Source of the DNA: Gemmatimonadota bacterium
Lineage (GTDB): Bacteria > Latescibacterota > UBA2968 > GCA-2709665
Length of the DNA stretch: 64,000 nucleotides
NCBI GenBank assembly: GCA_028873695.1
Contig: JAPPNU010000044.1
Span: 1 to 64,000, forward strand
Reading direction: 5' to 3'
Each line of letters starts with the position of its first letter. Within the stretch, counting starts at the first letter, position 1. This document shows, in pieces, positions 34,514-43,343 of the stretch. Below the pieces are notes generated by a model, which was not told the DNA's origin, made no database searches, and saw only the letters and a list, made by a program, of their open reading frames with translations. The position numbers and the translations under genes are program-made.

Positions 34514-34543
34514 CATCCGGCTAACCGGCGGCAGGGGAATTCG

Positions 34544-35038
34544 ATGTTCTCAGATGCTTCAACTGTAGTGATCGCTTTGTTCCTTCTTGCTCCCGTTCTT
34601 ATCGGCATTCTCTTCAAGCTATTCAGCCCCGGAATGCGCTCGGTAATCGATGCGCGAATGCTTACGGCAGATGAGCAAGTGGCTTTCCTTGAAGCGGCAG
34701 TGATAACGCTTCACGTCGAAGACCTACGACAGATGTCTGAGGAAATCGGGTTTCGGTCATTCCTGAGGCGGGCCAAATGGAGAATTGACGTAAGAAAAGA
34801 AATGGCCGCAATCCGCCCCAGAGCGGTGCGCGCCTTACAGAACCGTCTGGATCTGGAAGCATATTTGAATGGCATCAAGGCGAAGATATCCAGCGAAAAG
34901 GCGGCAGATGCAATTCTGTCAGCCTGCAGGGAATTGAGTGAGAGCGAGGGAATTTCACGGATTGAGGGCAGATTGTTGACAGAACTTGAACGCACATTGC
35001 GTCCAGATAATGAAAAGGCCCGAATTGGTGAAGAGTGA
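34544..35038 (+). CDS. Single-pass membrane-anchored hypothetical protein
   Basis: The 164-residue protein has one N-terminal hydrophobic segment (VVIALFLLAPVLIGILFKLF, about 7-26) and a cytosolic helical tail rich in E/R/K (LRRAKWRIDVRKEMAAIRPRAVRALQNRLDLEAYL). No family is recognised. The ATG at 34544 follows GGCAGGGGAATTCG; a GTG-led extension to 34502 overlaps repeat family F. It might form a unit with the large CPBP membrane protein 111 bases downstream. Confidence 0.75.
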   Translation: MFSDASTVVIALFLLAPVLIGILFKLFSPGMRSVIDARMLTADEQVAFLEAAVITLHVEDLRQMSEEIGFRSFLRRAKWRIDVRKEMAAIRPRAVRALQNRLDLEAYLNGIKAKISSEKAADAILSACRELSESEGISRIEGRLLTELERTLRPDNEKARIGEE

Positions 35039-35149
35039 ATTCTGGCGGAGAAAGCACGGGATCGAAGGTGTGGGCGCCCGGCTTCCGGCGGCTCCGAGCA
35101 AGGTGCGGGAATGCCCAATGGAGACAAGAGGCGGGAAGCAGGTGACACC

Positions 35150-38100
35150 ATGACCCGACGCGACGTTGTGTGGATTCTCTCCTTCCTGGTCTCAGGCGCT
35201 CTGGGTCTCGTCTGCTATATTCAGTTGTTCGACCGCGCGTTTCCCGTCGCCTCGCTCAACTTTCGCGTAGACCGCGAACAGGCTTTTCAGTCTGCCGAAG
35301 CATATCTCCATGACCTCGGCTACGACCTCACCGAATACGAGAGCGCTCAAGTCTTCTCCTATTCTCCCCTTCCCCAGATCTTCCTCGAACGCACCCTGGG
35401 CCTGGCTGAGACCAACCGCCTCGTTCGGGATTGGGTCTCGGTATGGTACTGGCGCATCCGCTACTTCAAGCCACTGCAGAAGGAAGAACTTTATGTTGGA
35501 ATCGATCCCGGCGGGCGCGTCGTCGGGTTCACCCACAGCATCCTCGAGTCCGACGAAGGCGCCAGCCTGTCGGAAGAGGATGCACGGCACATCGCCGAGG
35601 CCTTCCTCACCGATGTTCAGGGGTTTTCGCTCGACGGTTACGAACCCATCGAGGCCTCCAGCACCGACCGTCCCAAGCGGAGGGATCACACATTTACCTA
35701 CCGCAAGAGGGACTTCATCGTCGGCGATGATGGACACTACCGCCTGTACGTCGGAATCCAGGGTGACAGGGTGGGTAGCTTCTACGAATACGTCAAGGTC
35801 CCCGAAACCTTCTCGCGCGATTACCGCGAGGTTCGCTCCCGCGCCGGCCTGCTCGCCAGGGTTGCCGGAGGACTGACCGTCGCACTGGGCATTGCCATGA
35901 TCGTCGTCATGGCGCGCAGGTATCGCCAGCGCAAAATCACGTGGCGCGTCGCCGTATTCATTTGCATTCTCGTGGGCGCCGCCTCCCTGCTCGGGTCCAT
36001 CAACAGTTATCCGATCAGTCTGTTCGGATACGACACCATGGAGTCCTTCGACTCCTTTATTCTCGACTTCATTTTCACCGGTCTCTTCGGTGCCGCTTTC
36101 ATGGCCCTCATCGTGGCCGTGTGCGGTGCGGCAGGGGGCGCCGCGGCGAAGGACATGAGTGGCTGGCGCAATCCCCTGGAGCGGATTTCCCTTCGGCGTT
36201 GGCGGTCGGCGGGCTTTGCACGCGTCACCCTTATCGGGTATGGCCTGGCATTCGCCCACCTGGGTTACGTGACGCTCTTTTACATTCTGGGCCACGACTA
36301 CCTGGGGGTCTGGTCGCCCGCCGCCATGACCCAATACAGCAATGCCTACAGCACATACCTGCCATGGATTTATCCCCTCCTGGCGGGTCTGGCGGCGGCC
36401 ACGTTCGAGGAATTCCTCTTCCGGCTGGTGGCGATCTCTCTCCTCCTTCGCTGGTTTAAGAGTAGCTGGTTGGCCGTTCTCGTTCCCGCTGTGGTGTGGG
36501 CCTTCCTCCACGCCGACTATCCACAGGAACCGATCTACATCCGGGGCCTGGAGCTGACCGTCGTGGGAATCATGCTCGGAGTCGTCTTCCTGCGCTTCGG
36601 GGTCTGGGCGACCATCATCTCCCACTACGTATACAATTGCTTCCTCGGCGTCTATCCCATGCTTCAGTCCGATAGCCTCTACTTCAAGGTCTCGGGCATT
36701 CTCGCTGTCGCAATCATCTCGATACCGGCCCTTCCCGCCATCTGGAGCGCCGTCCGCGGCCGCTACGAGGACGGGCCTCTTGAACCCGCCTCGAAGGCGC
36801 CAGAGGCGGCGCCCCCGCCAATTGCCGTTCCCGAAGAGCCGCCCGGACCTCCGATCGAACGCAAGAGAACCTCGGACTACCTCGTCTCCGGCAAGGGTCT
36901 CCTCGTTTTTGGTATCCTCGGTCTGTCGGGCTGGTACGCTTATTTCGCTTTCGAAACGCGGGAATTCGCTGAATACGCACGAGAGGAAGTCCCAACGCGA
37001 GCGCAGGCCAACACGTTGGCCGAAGGATTTCGGGAGCAACTCGGAATCGAACTTGAAGGCTATCGCCGAACCACCAGATTCTCAAGCAGTCTCGGTTCCA
37101 AACACTTTAAACACCTGCTGCGAAACGTCGACGTCGCGAGGGCGGATACGCTCGCGGCGGAGCACACGACTTCATGGCGCTGGAGTGTGCGATGGTTCAA
37201 GCCTCTTGAAAAGGAGGAACTCACCATCAGCGTTGATGGCAACGGCGGCCTCTCCTACGTCTCGCATGCAGTGCCGGAAGGCCAGGAGGGTGCGGAACTC
37301 GCCATCGAAGAAGCGCAGGAAGTGGCGGAAGCCTTCCTGCGCCAACATCTGAATCGGGATGTAACCGATACGACGCACTACAAGCGTCTCGAAGCACGCT
37401 CCATCAAGCGCGAAAACCGGATGGACCACCGCTTTGTGTGGGAACGCACGGACATCAAGGTTGAAGAGGGGGAGTTTCGCATCGTCGCCTCTGTGCAGGG
37501 CGACCGGATCGGCCTTGCGTATAAGGCCTACAAGGCGCCTGAAGAATTCATGCGCAAACAGAGAGAGAAGACTGCAAAGAGCACCATTGTCTCCACTATC
37601 CGCACTATCGCCCTTGTCGTAACCTTCGTTCTGGCCGTGATCTACCTGCTGCGCGCCTATCGGAACGGGCTGATCGAGTGGCGATTGCCCATCTGTTTCG
37701 GCATCCTCTTTGGCGTGTGCTCCTTACTCGAGGGCCTCAACGAACTGCCCACATTCTACCGGGGCTTTGACACGAGTCAAGCAATGGGTACCTTCCTCAT
37801 TGGCAAGCTTGTCGACGTTGTTCCGGGCTTCGTGTTCGCGACCATCTTCGCCCTGTTGATCTGTGCCCTCGGAGATACGCTGTTTCGCGTCGAGCGTCCC
37901 GGAGAGATGCGCGTCTCCGACTGGATCGACGTGTTCCGCCTGAAGGCGGGCGGCGCGGCGTTGTGGTGGCAGGTCGTCTTTCTGGTGGCGTGCTATTCCG
38001 GTATCACGGAAGGCGCCGGCGTTCTTGCCTCTTACGTGCGTCTCAACATTCTTTCGTACCACCCGGCCGCAAAAGGCGGCGTGCCCGCAAACGTCAATAC

Positions 38101-38560
38101 CTACCTGCCCGCGTTAGGTGAATTTGTCGATGAATTCAGTGGTATGCTCATTGGCCCCGTTGCGATCCTTAGTCTTCTCTTCATCTGGTGGCGGGTCCTG
38201 GGCAGAACCAGCCTGATGGTTCTCGGTGTCTTAGTCGTTCTCATCTTCCAGTCCGTGGTCTCGCCGGCCAATGACCTCGACCACGCAGGCGAACTACTCG
38301 CGACGAAGGGTCCAATCTGGCTGATCTCGGCTTTCCTCATTCTGAGGTATATCCGCTTCAACCTGCTCTTTTACGTGGTCAACGGCTGGAGTTCCATTCT
38401 GTTTGCGGGCTGTTGGTATCTTGAATTCGATGCCGACATATGGAAGCTCAACGGCATCCTGATGATCCTTTTCGGCCTGGTACCCATCGCATTTGCCGTC
38501 ATCTCCACGCTTAGAGAACGAGGATCCAGTCATCGATGCGCTCATATACCTACTTGCTGA
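35150..38560 (+). CDS. Giant internally duplicated CPBP-family membrane protein (putative intramembrane protease)
   Basis: The 1136-residue protein consists of two related halves. Each half has a TM anchor, two roughly 80-residue soluble modules of similar sequence (WYWRIRYFKPLQKEELYVGIDPGG and WRWSVRWFKPLEKEELTISVDGNG), then a multi-TM domain. The first TM domain carries CPBP/Abi motifs: EEFLFR (Glu420, Glu421, Arg425), WAFLHAD (His454) and HYVYN (His492, Asn496). In the second half the corresponding region reads DEFSGML without a second Glu pair or the His motifs. A proline-rich linker lies between (about 545-575). An alternative ATG at 35111 would add 13 residues. Confidence 0.88.
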   Translation: MTRRDVVWILSFLVSGALGLVCYIQLFDRAFPVASLNFRVDREQAFQSAEAYLHDLGYDLTEYESAQVFSYSPLPQIFLERTLGLAETNRLVRDWVSVWYWRIRYFKPLQKEELYVGIDPGGRVVGFTHSILESDEGASLSEEDARHIAEAFLTDVQGFSLDGYEPIEASSTDRPKRRDHTFTYRKRDFIVGDDGHYRLYVGIQGDRVGSFYEYVKVPETFSRDYREVRSRAGLLARVAGGLTVALGIAMIVVMARRYRQRKITWRVAVFICILVGAASLLGSINSYPISLFGYDTMESFDSFILDFIFTGLFGAAFMALIVAVCGAAGGAAAKDMSGWRNPLERISLRRWRSAGFARVTLIGYGLAFAHLGYVTLFYILGHDYLGVWSPAAMTQYSNAYSTYLPWIYPLLAGLAAATFEEFLFRLVAISLLLRWFKSSWLAVLVPAVVWAFLHADYPQEPIYIRGLELTVVGIMLGVVFLRFGVWATIISHYVYNCFLGVYPMLQSDSLYFKVSGILAVAIISIPALPAIWSAVRGRYEDGPLEPASKAPEAAPPPIAVPEEPPGPPIERKRTSDYLVSGKGLLVFGILGLSGWYAYFAFETREFAEYAREEVPTRAQANTLAEGFREQLGIELEGYRRTTRFSSSLGSKHFKHLLRNVDVARADTLAAEHTTSWRWSVRWFKPLEKEELTISVDGNGGLSYVSHAVPEGQEGAELAIEEAQEVAEAFLRQHLNRDVTDTTHYKRLEARSIKRENRMDHRFVWERTDIKVEEGEFRIVASVQGDRIGLAYKAYKAPEEFMRKQREKTAKSTIVSTIRTIALVVTFVLAVIYLLRAYRNGLIEWRLPICFGILFGVCSLLEGLNELPTFYRGFDTSQAMGTFLIGKLVDVVPGFVFATIFALLICALGDTLFRVERPGEMRVSDWIDVFRLKAGGAALWWQVVFLVACYSGITEGAGVLASYVRLNILSYHPAAKGGVPANVNTYLPALGEFVDEFSGMLIGPVAILSLLFIWWRVLGRTSLMVLGVLVVLIFQSVVSPANDLDHAGELLATKGPIWLISAFLILRYIRFNLLFYVVNGWSSILFAGCWYLEFDADIWKLNGILMILFGLVPIAFAVISTLRERGSSHRCAHIPTC

Positions 38561-38645
38561 AGCTCCTACTGCTCAATGCGCTTGCCCACCGTACAAGGTG
38601 CCGCAACACGGACAACATGCCATCCCAACGTCATAGGACGGTGAC

Positions 38646-39287
38646 ATGAATATTCTCTTCGTTTGCCTGCTTGCGCTCCTATCTGCGGTATCGACGGTCG
38701 ACGCGGGTTCCGGCGCCGGCGACGACTATGGCCGAAGCCGCCCTGACGGCCTGATCATACCCTGGCGATCGCTTCTTCAGGGCAAGGGCCTTGAAGGCTG
38801 GCTTGCGACCGCGTCATCCGGAGGGTGGTCTCGCGGCGACAACGCGATTGTCGGGCGACTGGACGGCAAACGCAAATCCCATATTTTTCAGGGGGATTCC
38901 GGCTGGAAGAACTACGAGTATTCGCTTTTCGTTACGCTGGAAAAGGGTTCGTGCATGCAGTTCCCTTTCCGCGTGACCGACGACGGAAAGGGCTTCTACT
39001 TCGTCGAATTCGATTATGCCTGGCAGACGATCAACGTCACGCTGCGTGAGCCTGACATCCATGGCGTCACCAAGCTCAGCGTCGTCAACTACGCTCTGGA
39101 GAAGGGGCGCGAGTACCACCTCATCATCTCCGCCCGGCACCAGTCGCTGACCACCTATATCGACGGTAAGCTCGTCAACCAGGTGACCGATGCCAGGTAC
39201 GGCGGGGGAGGCGTCGGCATCGCAATGTGGTGGGACACGCGAGCGACATACCGCGATCCGAAGATACGGCATTACAAGTGGCCGTAG
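38646..39287 (+). CDS. DUF1080-like (concanavalin A-type jelly-roll) exported protein
   Basis: The 213-residue protein starts with a signal peptide (hydrophobic 3-17, likely cleavage after VDA at 20). It continues with the DUF1080/3-keto-glucoside hydrolase type beta-sandwich: LLQGKGLEGWLATASSG, NYEYSLFVTLEKGSCMQFPFRV, GREYHLIISARHQSLTTYIDGKLVNQV and GVGIAMWWDTRATYRDPKIRHY. It is related to the cytosolic protein at 52741. It would act in the periplasm or outside, probably on sugar. It lies 85 bases after the CPBP gene. Confidence 0.88.
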   Translation: MNILFVCLLALLSAVSTVDAGSGAGDDYGRSRPDGLIIPWRSLLQGKGLEGWLATASSGGWSRGDNAIVGRLDGKRKSHIFQGDSGWKNYEYSLFVTLEKGSCMQFPFRVTDDGKGFYFVEFDYAWQTINVTLREPDIHGVTKLSVVNYALEKGREYHLIISARHQSLTTYIDGKLVNQVTDARYGGGGVGIAMWWDTRATYRDPKIRHYKWP

Positions 39288-39595
39288 ACCGTCAGGTAGA
39301 TCGACTCCCTTAATTCAGCCGCCCGGAAGCAGAAAAGGCAGCGATTAGCCGTCAGCTCTCAGCATTCAGCTTGAATCAGGAGCCAGATCGGTTGAAGTGA
39401 CCCAACGACACCGTGGTTTGAAAGGCCCATTAGCGGTTACTCTGAGGAGCAGAGACTGAATCCCACCTGTCCCGACTCGGATTTTGCTTAACGATGCAGA
39501 ATTCGTTACATTTCCGACCGGATTTCGAAACAGACACGAGCGTCCTGCGACCCAGAAAAATCTGCACTCTTTCGCGGCTTGATCCACGAATATCC
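39288..39595 (+). other. Gene-free spacer
   Basis: No gene is seen in 39288-39595. From 39556 the sequence AATCTGCACTCTTTCGCGGC is shared with 62052-62090, so the repeat family E copy that follows starts earlier here than at 24438. The rest is unremarkable. Confidence 0.6.
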
Positions 39596-39747
39596 GGAGC
39601 GAGGGCATCCTGCCCTCGAACTTCCTGTAATCCGTTAAAACCACAATCAAAGGCTTATAGATTCCCTTGCATCCGAAGTCATATTGAGAATGATGGCGCC
39701 AGAGCCGCGCGATGCAGCCGTCGAGGGCAGGATGCCCTCGCTCCCGG
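39596..39747 (+). repeat. REP/MITE-like element (family E), copy 2
   Basis: Its inverted ends match the copies at 24438 and 62090. The interior, including TTGCATCCGAAGTCATA and GCGCCAGAGCC, is shared with the 62090 copy, so these two are full relatives about 150 bp long. Confidence 0.85.
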
Positions 39748-39812
39748 GAAGCCGATTGGTACAAGTGCTTCACTGCAATCTTCAAGTTCGGTGCACAGCG
39801 AGTTTGGATAGA

Positions 39813-40124
39813 ATGAGTCATCCAATTTACCGAGTCGTTTCGTTCGAGATTGTCGGGCCCTATCGGATTCATGTCCGATTTAACGATGAGACGACTCAGG
39901 ATATCGATTTTCGACCAGTACTTGAGGGCGAGTTATTCGTACCACTGGTAGATGAAGTGCTATTTAGTCAGGTGCGCATTGATTCTGAAGTGCATACACT
40001 GGTCTGGCCGAATGGTGCTGACTTCGATCCTGCCACGCTTCACGATTGGCCGGTTCACGAGGAAGAATTGAGGAAAATGGCCGGGCGTTGGTCGGATGCG
40101 CTGAGAGCAAATGAACGAGGATAA
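39813..40124 (+). CDS. DUF2442-family protein
   Basis: The 103-residue protein reads MSHPIYRVVSFEIVGPYRIHVRFNDETTQDIDFRPVL, then GELFVPLVDEVLFSQVRID and LVWPNGADFDPATLHDW, the compact DUF2442 order. Such proteins are common beside DUF4160 or toxin-antitoxin-like genes; no DUF4160 is seen here. The ATG at 39813 was chosen because the longer frame back to 39684 is made from repeat family E. Confidence 0.85.
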   Translation: MSHPIYRVVSFEIVGPYRIHVRFNDETTQDIDFRPVLEGELFVPLVDEVLFSQVRIDSEVHTLVWPNGADFDPATLHDWPVHEEELRKMAGRWSDALRANERG

Positions 40125-40263
40125 CCAGGGCGTGGTCGTTGCGACTTGAACTCTGCCGTGATCCGGCAGTCCTCCACATCGGTTAACACGGCACCTCCGG
40201 CTTCGGGGGTGTCGAGTATTTTACACGGCATGTGAGACAAGCGTCTCACCAGTTCCTATACCA

Positions 40264-40704
40264 ATGAAAACCCGCCACAGGGCCTACGCCTATATCACCA
40301 GTGGGCGCCTGCTGCTGCTCTTTACGCAGCCCGGAGCGCCGGATGCCGGCATTCAGGTACCTGCGGGGACGATCGAGGCGGGAGAGAATCCTCGGGATGC
40401 GGTGATGCGAGAAGCAACAGAGGAGACGGGGTTAACCGGGATCAGATTTATACGTTTCCTTGCCCGGGATATCCGTGACATGCGGGACTGCGGGAGCGAT
40501 GAACTACAACATCGCTGGTTCTTTCATCTGTCTGCGGAAGGGCCAACAGAAGAGACGTGGCGACACGGAGAGCACTCGGAGGATGGATCTCTTATCCATC
40601 CGTTCGATTTCTTCTGGGCTGATGTCAGCGCACTTCCTGAACTCGTTGCCGGCTATGACGACAAGATTGACTTGCTGATCGAGTCGATGGAATCAAACAA
40701 GTAG
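40264..40704 (+). CDS. Nudix hydrolase
   Basis: The 146-residue protein has a complete Nudix box at residues 35-57 (GTIEAGENPRD, REATEETG), matching GX5EX7REUXEEXGU, preceded by AYAYITSGRLLLLF and followed by FFWADVSALPEL. It probably hydrolyses a nucleoside-diphosphate-linked metabolite in the cytosol. No paralogue here is close; the other Nudix gene at 52117 belongs to another branch. It stands alone, and the spacer after it begins with a GATAGTC...GTTGCGCC sequence reminiscent of the half-sites. Confidence 0.93.
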   Translation: MKTRHRAYAYITSGRLLLLFTQPGAPDAGIQVPAGTIEAGENPRDAVMREATEETGLTGIRFIRFLARDIRDMRDCGSDELQHRWFFHLSAEGPTEETWRHGEHSEDGSLIHPFDFFWADVSALPELVAGYDDKIDLLIESMESNK

Positions 40705-40830
40705 AACACACGCCCGATAGTCGTCCGGCGCCGCGTTGCGCCACCCGTCGGGCGCCCTGGCCTATGAAACGCGGCATCGGATCCCTAACCTATACTACGC
40801 TATCCGAAAAGTGGTTGAGAAGGGTTCGTA

Positions 40831-41202
40831 ATGGAACTGATTCGCTCGTCGGACATCCGGGTCTTCAGCAATAGTGGAATTGAGTCTCGACAACTGCTGT
40901 TTCCGGAGAACTCATCGTCGCAAAGGGTTACGATTACACAGGTCTCTGTCCCACCTGGAGGCAAGAATCCTGCGCATCGACATAACGCATCGGAACAGAT
41001 ATGGATCGCTTTACAAGGTTCTGGAATTCTGACTCTGGAAAATGAGGAGGTAGCGGAATTCGCTGAAGGTGACGTTGTTCGATTTGAGGAAGGTGACCTT
41101 CATGGGTTTGTCAATTCCGGTACCCAGACTTTTATCTACATGTCAGTCACATCGCCACCGTTGAATTTTCGTGCGGCCTACGAGAATGGTTGGTCGGGGT
41201 AA
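40831..41202 (+). CDS. Cupin-domain protein
   Basis: The 123-residue single-domain cupin has motif 1 PPGGKNPAHRHNASEQIWIALQG (HxH and Glu metal ligands) and motif 2 FAEGDVVRFEEGDLHGFVN (His ligand). The fold spans the whole protein. It probably binds a metal and a small carboxylate; enzyme or sensor function cannot be told. GAGAAGGGTTC precedes the ATG. It ends 25 bases before the phosphotransferase ATG, so the pair may be co-transcribed. Confidence 0.9.
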   Translation: MELIRSSDIRVFSNSGIESRQLLFPENSSSQRVTITQVSVPPGGKNPAHRHNASEQIWIALQGSGILTLENEEVAEFAEGDVVRFEEGDLHGFVNSGTQTFIYMSVTSPPLNFRAAYENGWSG

Positions 41203-41227
41203 TCGTTGGCCCATTTTCCGCTTGTTT

Positions 41228-42187
41228 ATGACCGCGCCAAAACCATTGTTAACGTACCGGGAATTCGTCAATTACGAAGTTTCGCTTCCGGTGGCGCAGG
41301 CCATTTGTTCAAAGGCCGGATTTCCGCAACCGACTTCGATTCGACGATTGAAGCGCGGCGAGGTGAACGCGATCTTCTTGCTGGAGTTGCCCGGTGGTGA
41401 ACTTGCTGTATTGAAGATTTGGATCAGATGCTCGGACGACGAGCAGATGCGAAGGGAAGAGAGGGTCGTCAGATTCGTCCAGCGCGAATGTGCGGTACCT
41501 ACGCCAGACTGGATCTACGTCTCATCCGGCGACTCCAATCTCACATATCCCCATGCTCTCATAGAATTCGCGAGTGGCGTCGATGGCGACCGGTTGTGGA
41601 GCGAGATAGGTTTCAAAGACAAGGAGAAGATTCTTACGCAATGCGCTTCTCAAATGCATGACCTCCACTCGATTCCTGTCGGTCCGGATACAGCCGCCAT
41701 TTTCGGAGACCCGATGAGTGGAAGCGAGTGGCGGGAGTCCGAGGAGAACATATTTCAGCGGGCAATCGCGATTCTACGGAAGCAAGGGTGGCTCGGGAAA
41801 GACACCCTCGATCGCTGCACCGATCTATGGACAGACCACGCCGACTCTCTCGGAACAGCTGAAGTGGACGCCATCGTGCACCATGACTTCCAGTTGCAGA
41901 ATTTTCGCGTAGACCCCGCGACCTTGAATCTGACGGCGGTGCTTGACTTCGGAAATGCCGCATTTGCGCCGGGTTTTACGGACTCCAGGGACCTCAATCT
42001 GAGCGTATTCCTCGATACGCCGGAACTGGCCGAATGTTTCTGGCGGACCTATGGAATATTGAGTGCCGAACAGGAACGGGTCCTGAAACTGCATTCCCTG
42101 GCAAGGGTTCTGAACATCCTGGCCGCATACCAGGGACCGACGCCTGGAGGCTGGGACCGGACAACCGTGCTGAAACTTCTCGAATAG
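41228..42187 (+). CDS. APH-family phosphotransferase
   Basis: The 319-residue protein has RLKRGEVNAIFLLELPGGELAVLKIW (nucleotide loop and lysine), YPHALIEFASGVDGDRLW (hinge), IVHHDFQLQNFRVD (HHDxxxxN catalytic loop) and AVLDFGNAAFAPGFTDSRDLN (metal Asp). It represents a third, independent kinase of this fold in the window. The ATG at 41228 was chosen over an upstream frame overlapping the cupin gene. Its substrate is unknown. Confidence 0.9.
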   Translation: MTAPKPLLTYREFVNYEVSLPVAQAICSKAGFPQPTSIRRLKRGEVNAIFLLELPGGELAVLKIWIRCSDDEQMRREERVVRFVQRECAVPTPDWIYVSSGDSNLTYPHALIEFASGVDGDRLWSEIGFKDKEKILTQCASQMHDLHSIPVGPDTAAIFGDPMSGSEWRESEENIFQRAIAILRKQGWLGKDTLDRCTDLWTDHADSLGTAEVDAIVHHDFQLQNFRVDPATLNLTAVLDFGNAAFAPGFTDSRDLNLSVFLDTPELAECFWRTYGILSAEQERVLKLHSLARVLNILAAYQGPTPGGWDRTTVLKLLE

Positions 42188-42438
42188 AAAGCGGCAGGCA
42201 GAAGACTGGCAGACAAGCCACATCTGATGGATGGTAACGAAAGTTGACGGCGGAATTCGAACCACATTTCGGTATGCGGTTCGGGGACTGCGTTGCCATG
42301 GCCAGTGGTCCACGAACTATGTATATTGCCTGATTGAGACGAATTTTGGCGACCTCGGATGGCACGGGAGTATGGCTTCGGAAACACAAGCAGATCGAGG
42401 GAGGAACGCGCATTTACAACCAGAGCGAGGTATCCGAT

Positions 42439-43119
42439 ATGGTGCTGATTCCGTCAGGGGAATTCCTGATGGGCGCGGTAAATGACGAAGATATGGGCTA
42501 CACTGGAGCGTTTCTTGACGAAAAGCCCCAGCACGTCGTCAACCTGGAAGCCTTCAACATTGATGTCGGTCTGGTTTCTGTAGAGCAGTATCACAGATTC
42601 ATGCGGGCAGCTGATTATCGCCCTGTGACCTGGCAGGACAACTGGCTGAATGCCCCTCTGCAGCCTGTCAGGAGTATTTCGTTGCCGGACGTTCTCGAAT
42701 ATTGTGATTGGGCACGAAAAAGGCTACCCACGGAAGCTGAATGGGAGAAAGCGGCCCGAGGTGGCCTGGAGAATATGCTGTTTCCGTGGGGTGACGATGC
42801 ATTTGATGGAACGCAGGCGGCAGATCGCACGAGAGAAGAAGGCCCGCCGGACGTCGGCACGTATCCACCAAACGGGTTTGGTCTCTACGACATGGTTGGT
42901 TCCTTGTGGCAGTGGTGCAAAGATGACCGGCGACTCTATACAAAAGACCGCAGACACTGTCCTGTTGGGCCCCTGGGAGGTGAAACGCGGTCGGCGCGGG
43001 GAGGCGACTGGTATACGAGCCCGTTTCACAAGAGATGTTCCAGGCGGGGAAGCGTGCGCGTGAAAGGCGGGTCGGGCAATCTGGGATTCCGTTGTGTCCG
43101 GGATGTTCTCAAAGACTGA
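42439..43119 (+). CDS. Formylglycine-generating enzyme (FGE/SUMF1)-like protein
   Basis: The 226-residue protein has the FGE-sulfatase domain from its first residues: MVLIPSGEFLMGA, DEKPQHVVNLEAFNIDV, YCDWARKRLPTEAEWEKAARGG, FPWGDD, GTYPPNGFGLYDMVGSLWQW and a final SARGGDW, CSRRGSVR and GFRCVRD. It is at the short end of the family. The Cys positions differ from the paired active-site cysteines of true FGEs, so it may be an SCP-type or other FGE-fold protein. The start is uncertain; the frame is open to 42334. Confidence 0.85.
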   Translation: MVLIPSGEFLMGAVNDEDMGYTGAFLDEKPQHVVNLEAFNIDVGLVSVEQYHRFMRAADYRPVTWQDNWLNAPLQPVRSISLPDVLEYCDWARKRLPTEAEWEKAARGGLENMLFPWGDDAFDGTQAADRTREEGPPDVGTYPPNGFGLYDMVGSLWQWCKDDRRLYTKDRRHCPVGPLGGETRSARGGDWYTSPFHKRCSRRGSVRVKGGSGNLGFRCVRDVLKD

Positions 43120-43343
43120 TTGGACGTCGGTGAATATTGGCAGTGACGACCAATGAGTGGATATAGACATCATCCCTCCCGACTGCATGCGACAACACGA
43201 CTCCCGGTTGTTCGCCTCCGGTGTTTCAATTCACCTGTCAATGACGTTTTCGTTTCCAAAAAGTGCGCCGGTATGTCGTTTTGACACGATAAATTCGGAT
43301 GGATCGATCCCTGAACCGCCATTCACACAAGGAGAGTTTAGAG

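Noticed and set aside
35192-37039. Long minus-strand open frame of over 600 codons
   Set aside because: It is antisense to the CPBP gene, low in complexity and Gly/Asp/Glu/Val-rich, as expected for the reverse frame of a GC-rich gene; the + strand carries clear motifs.
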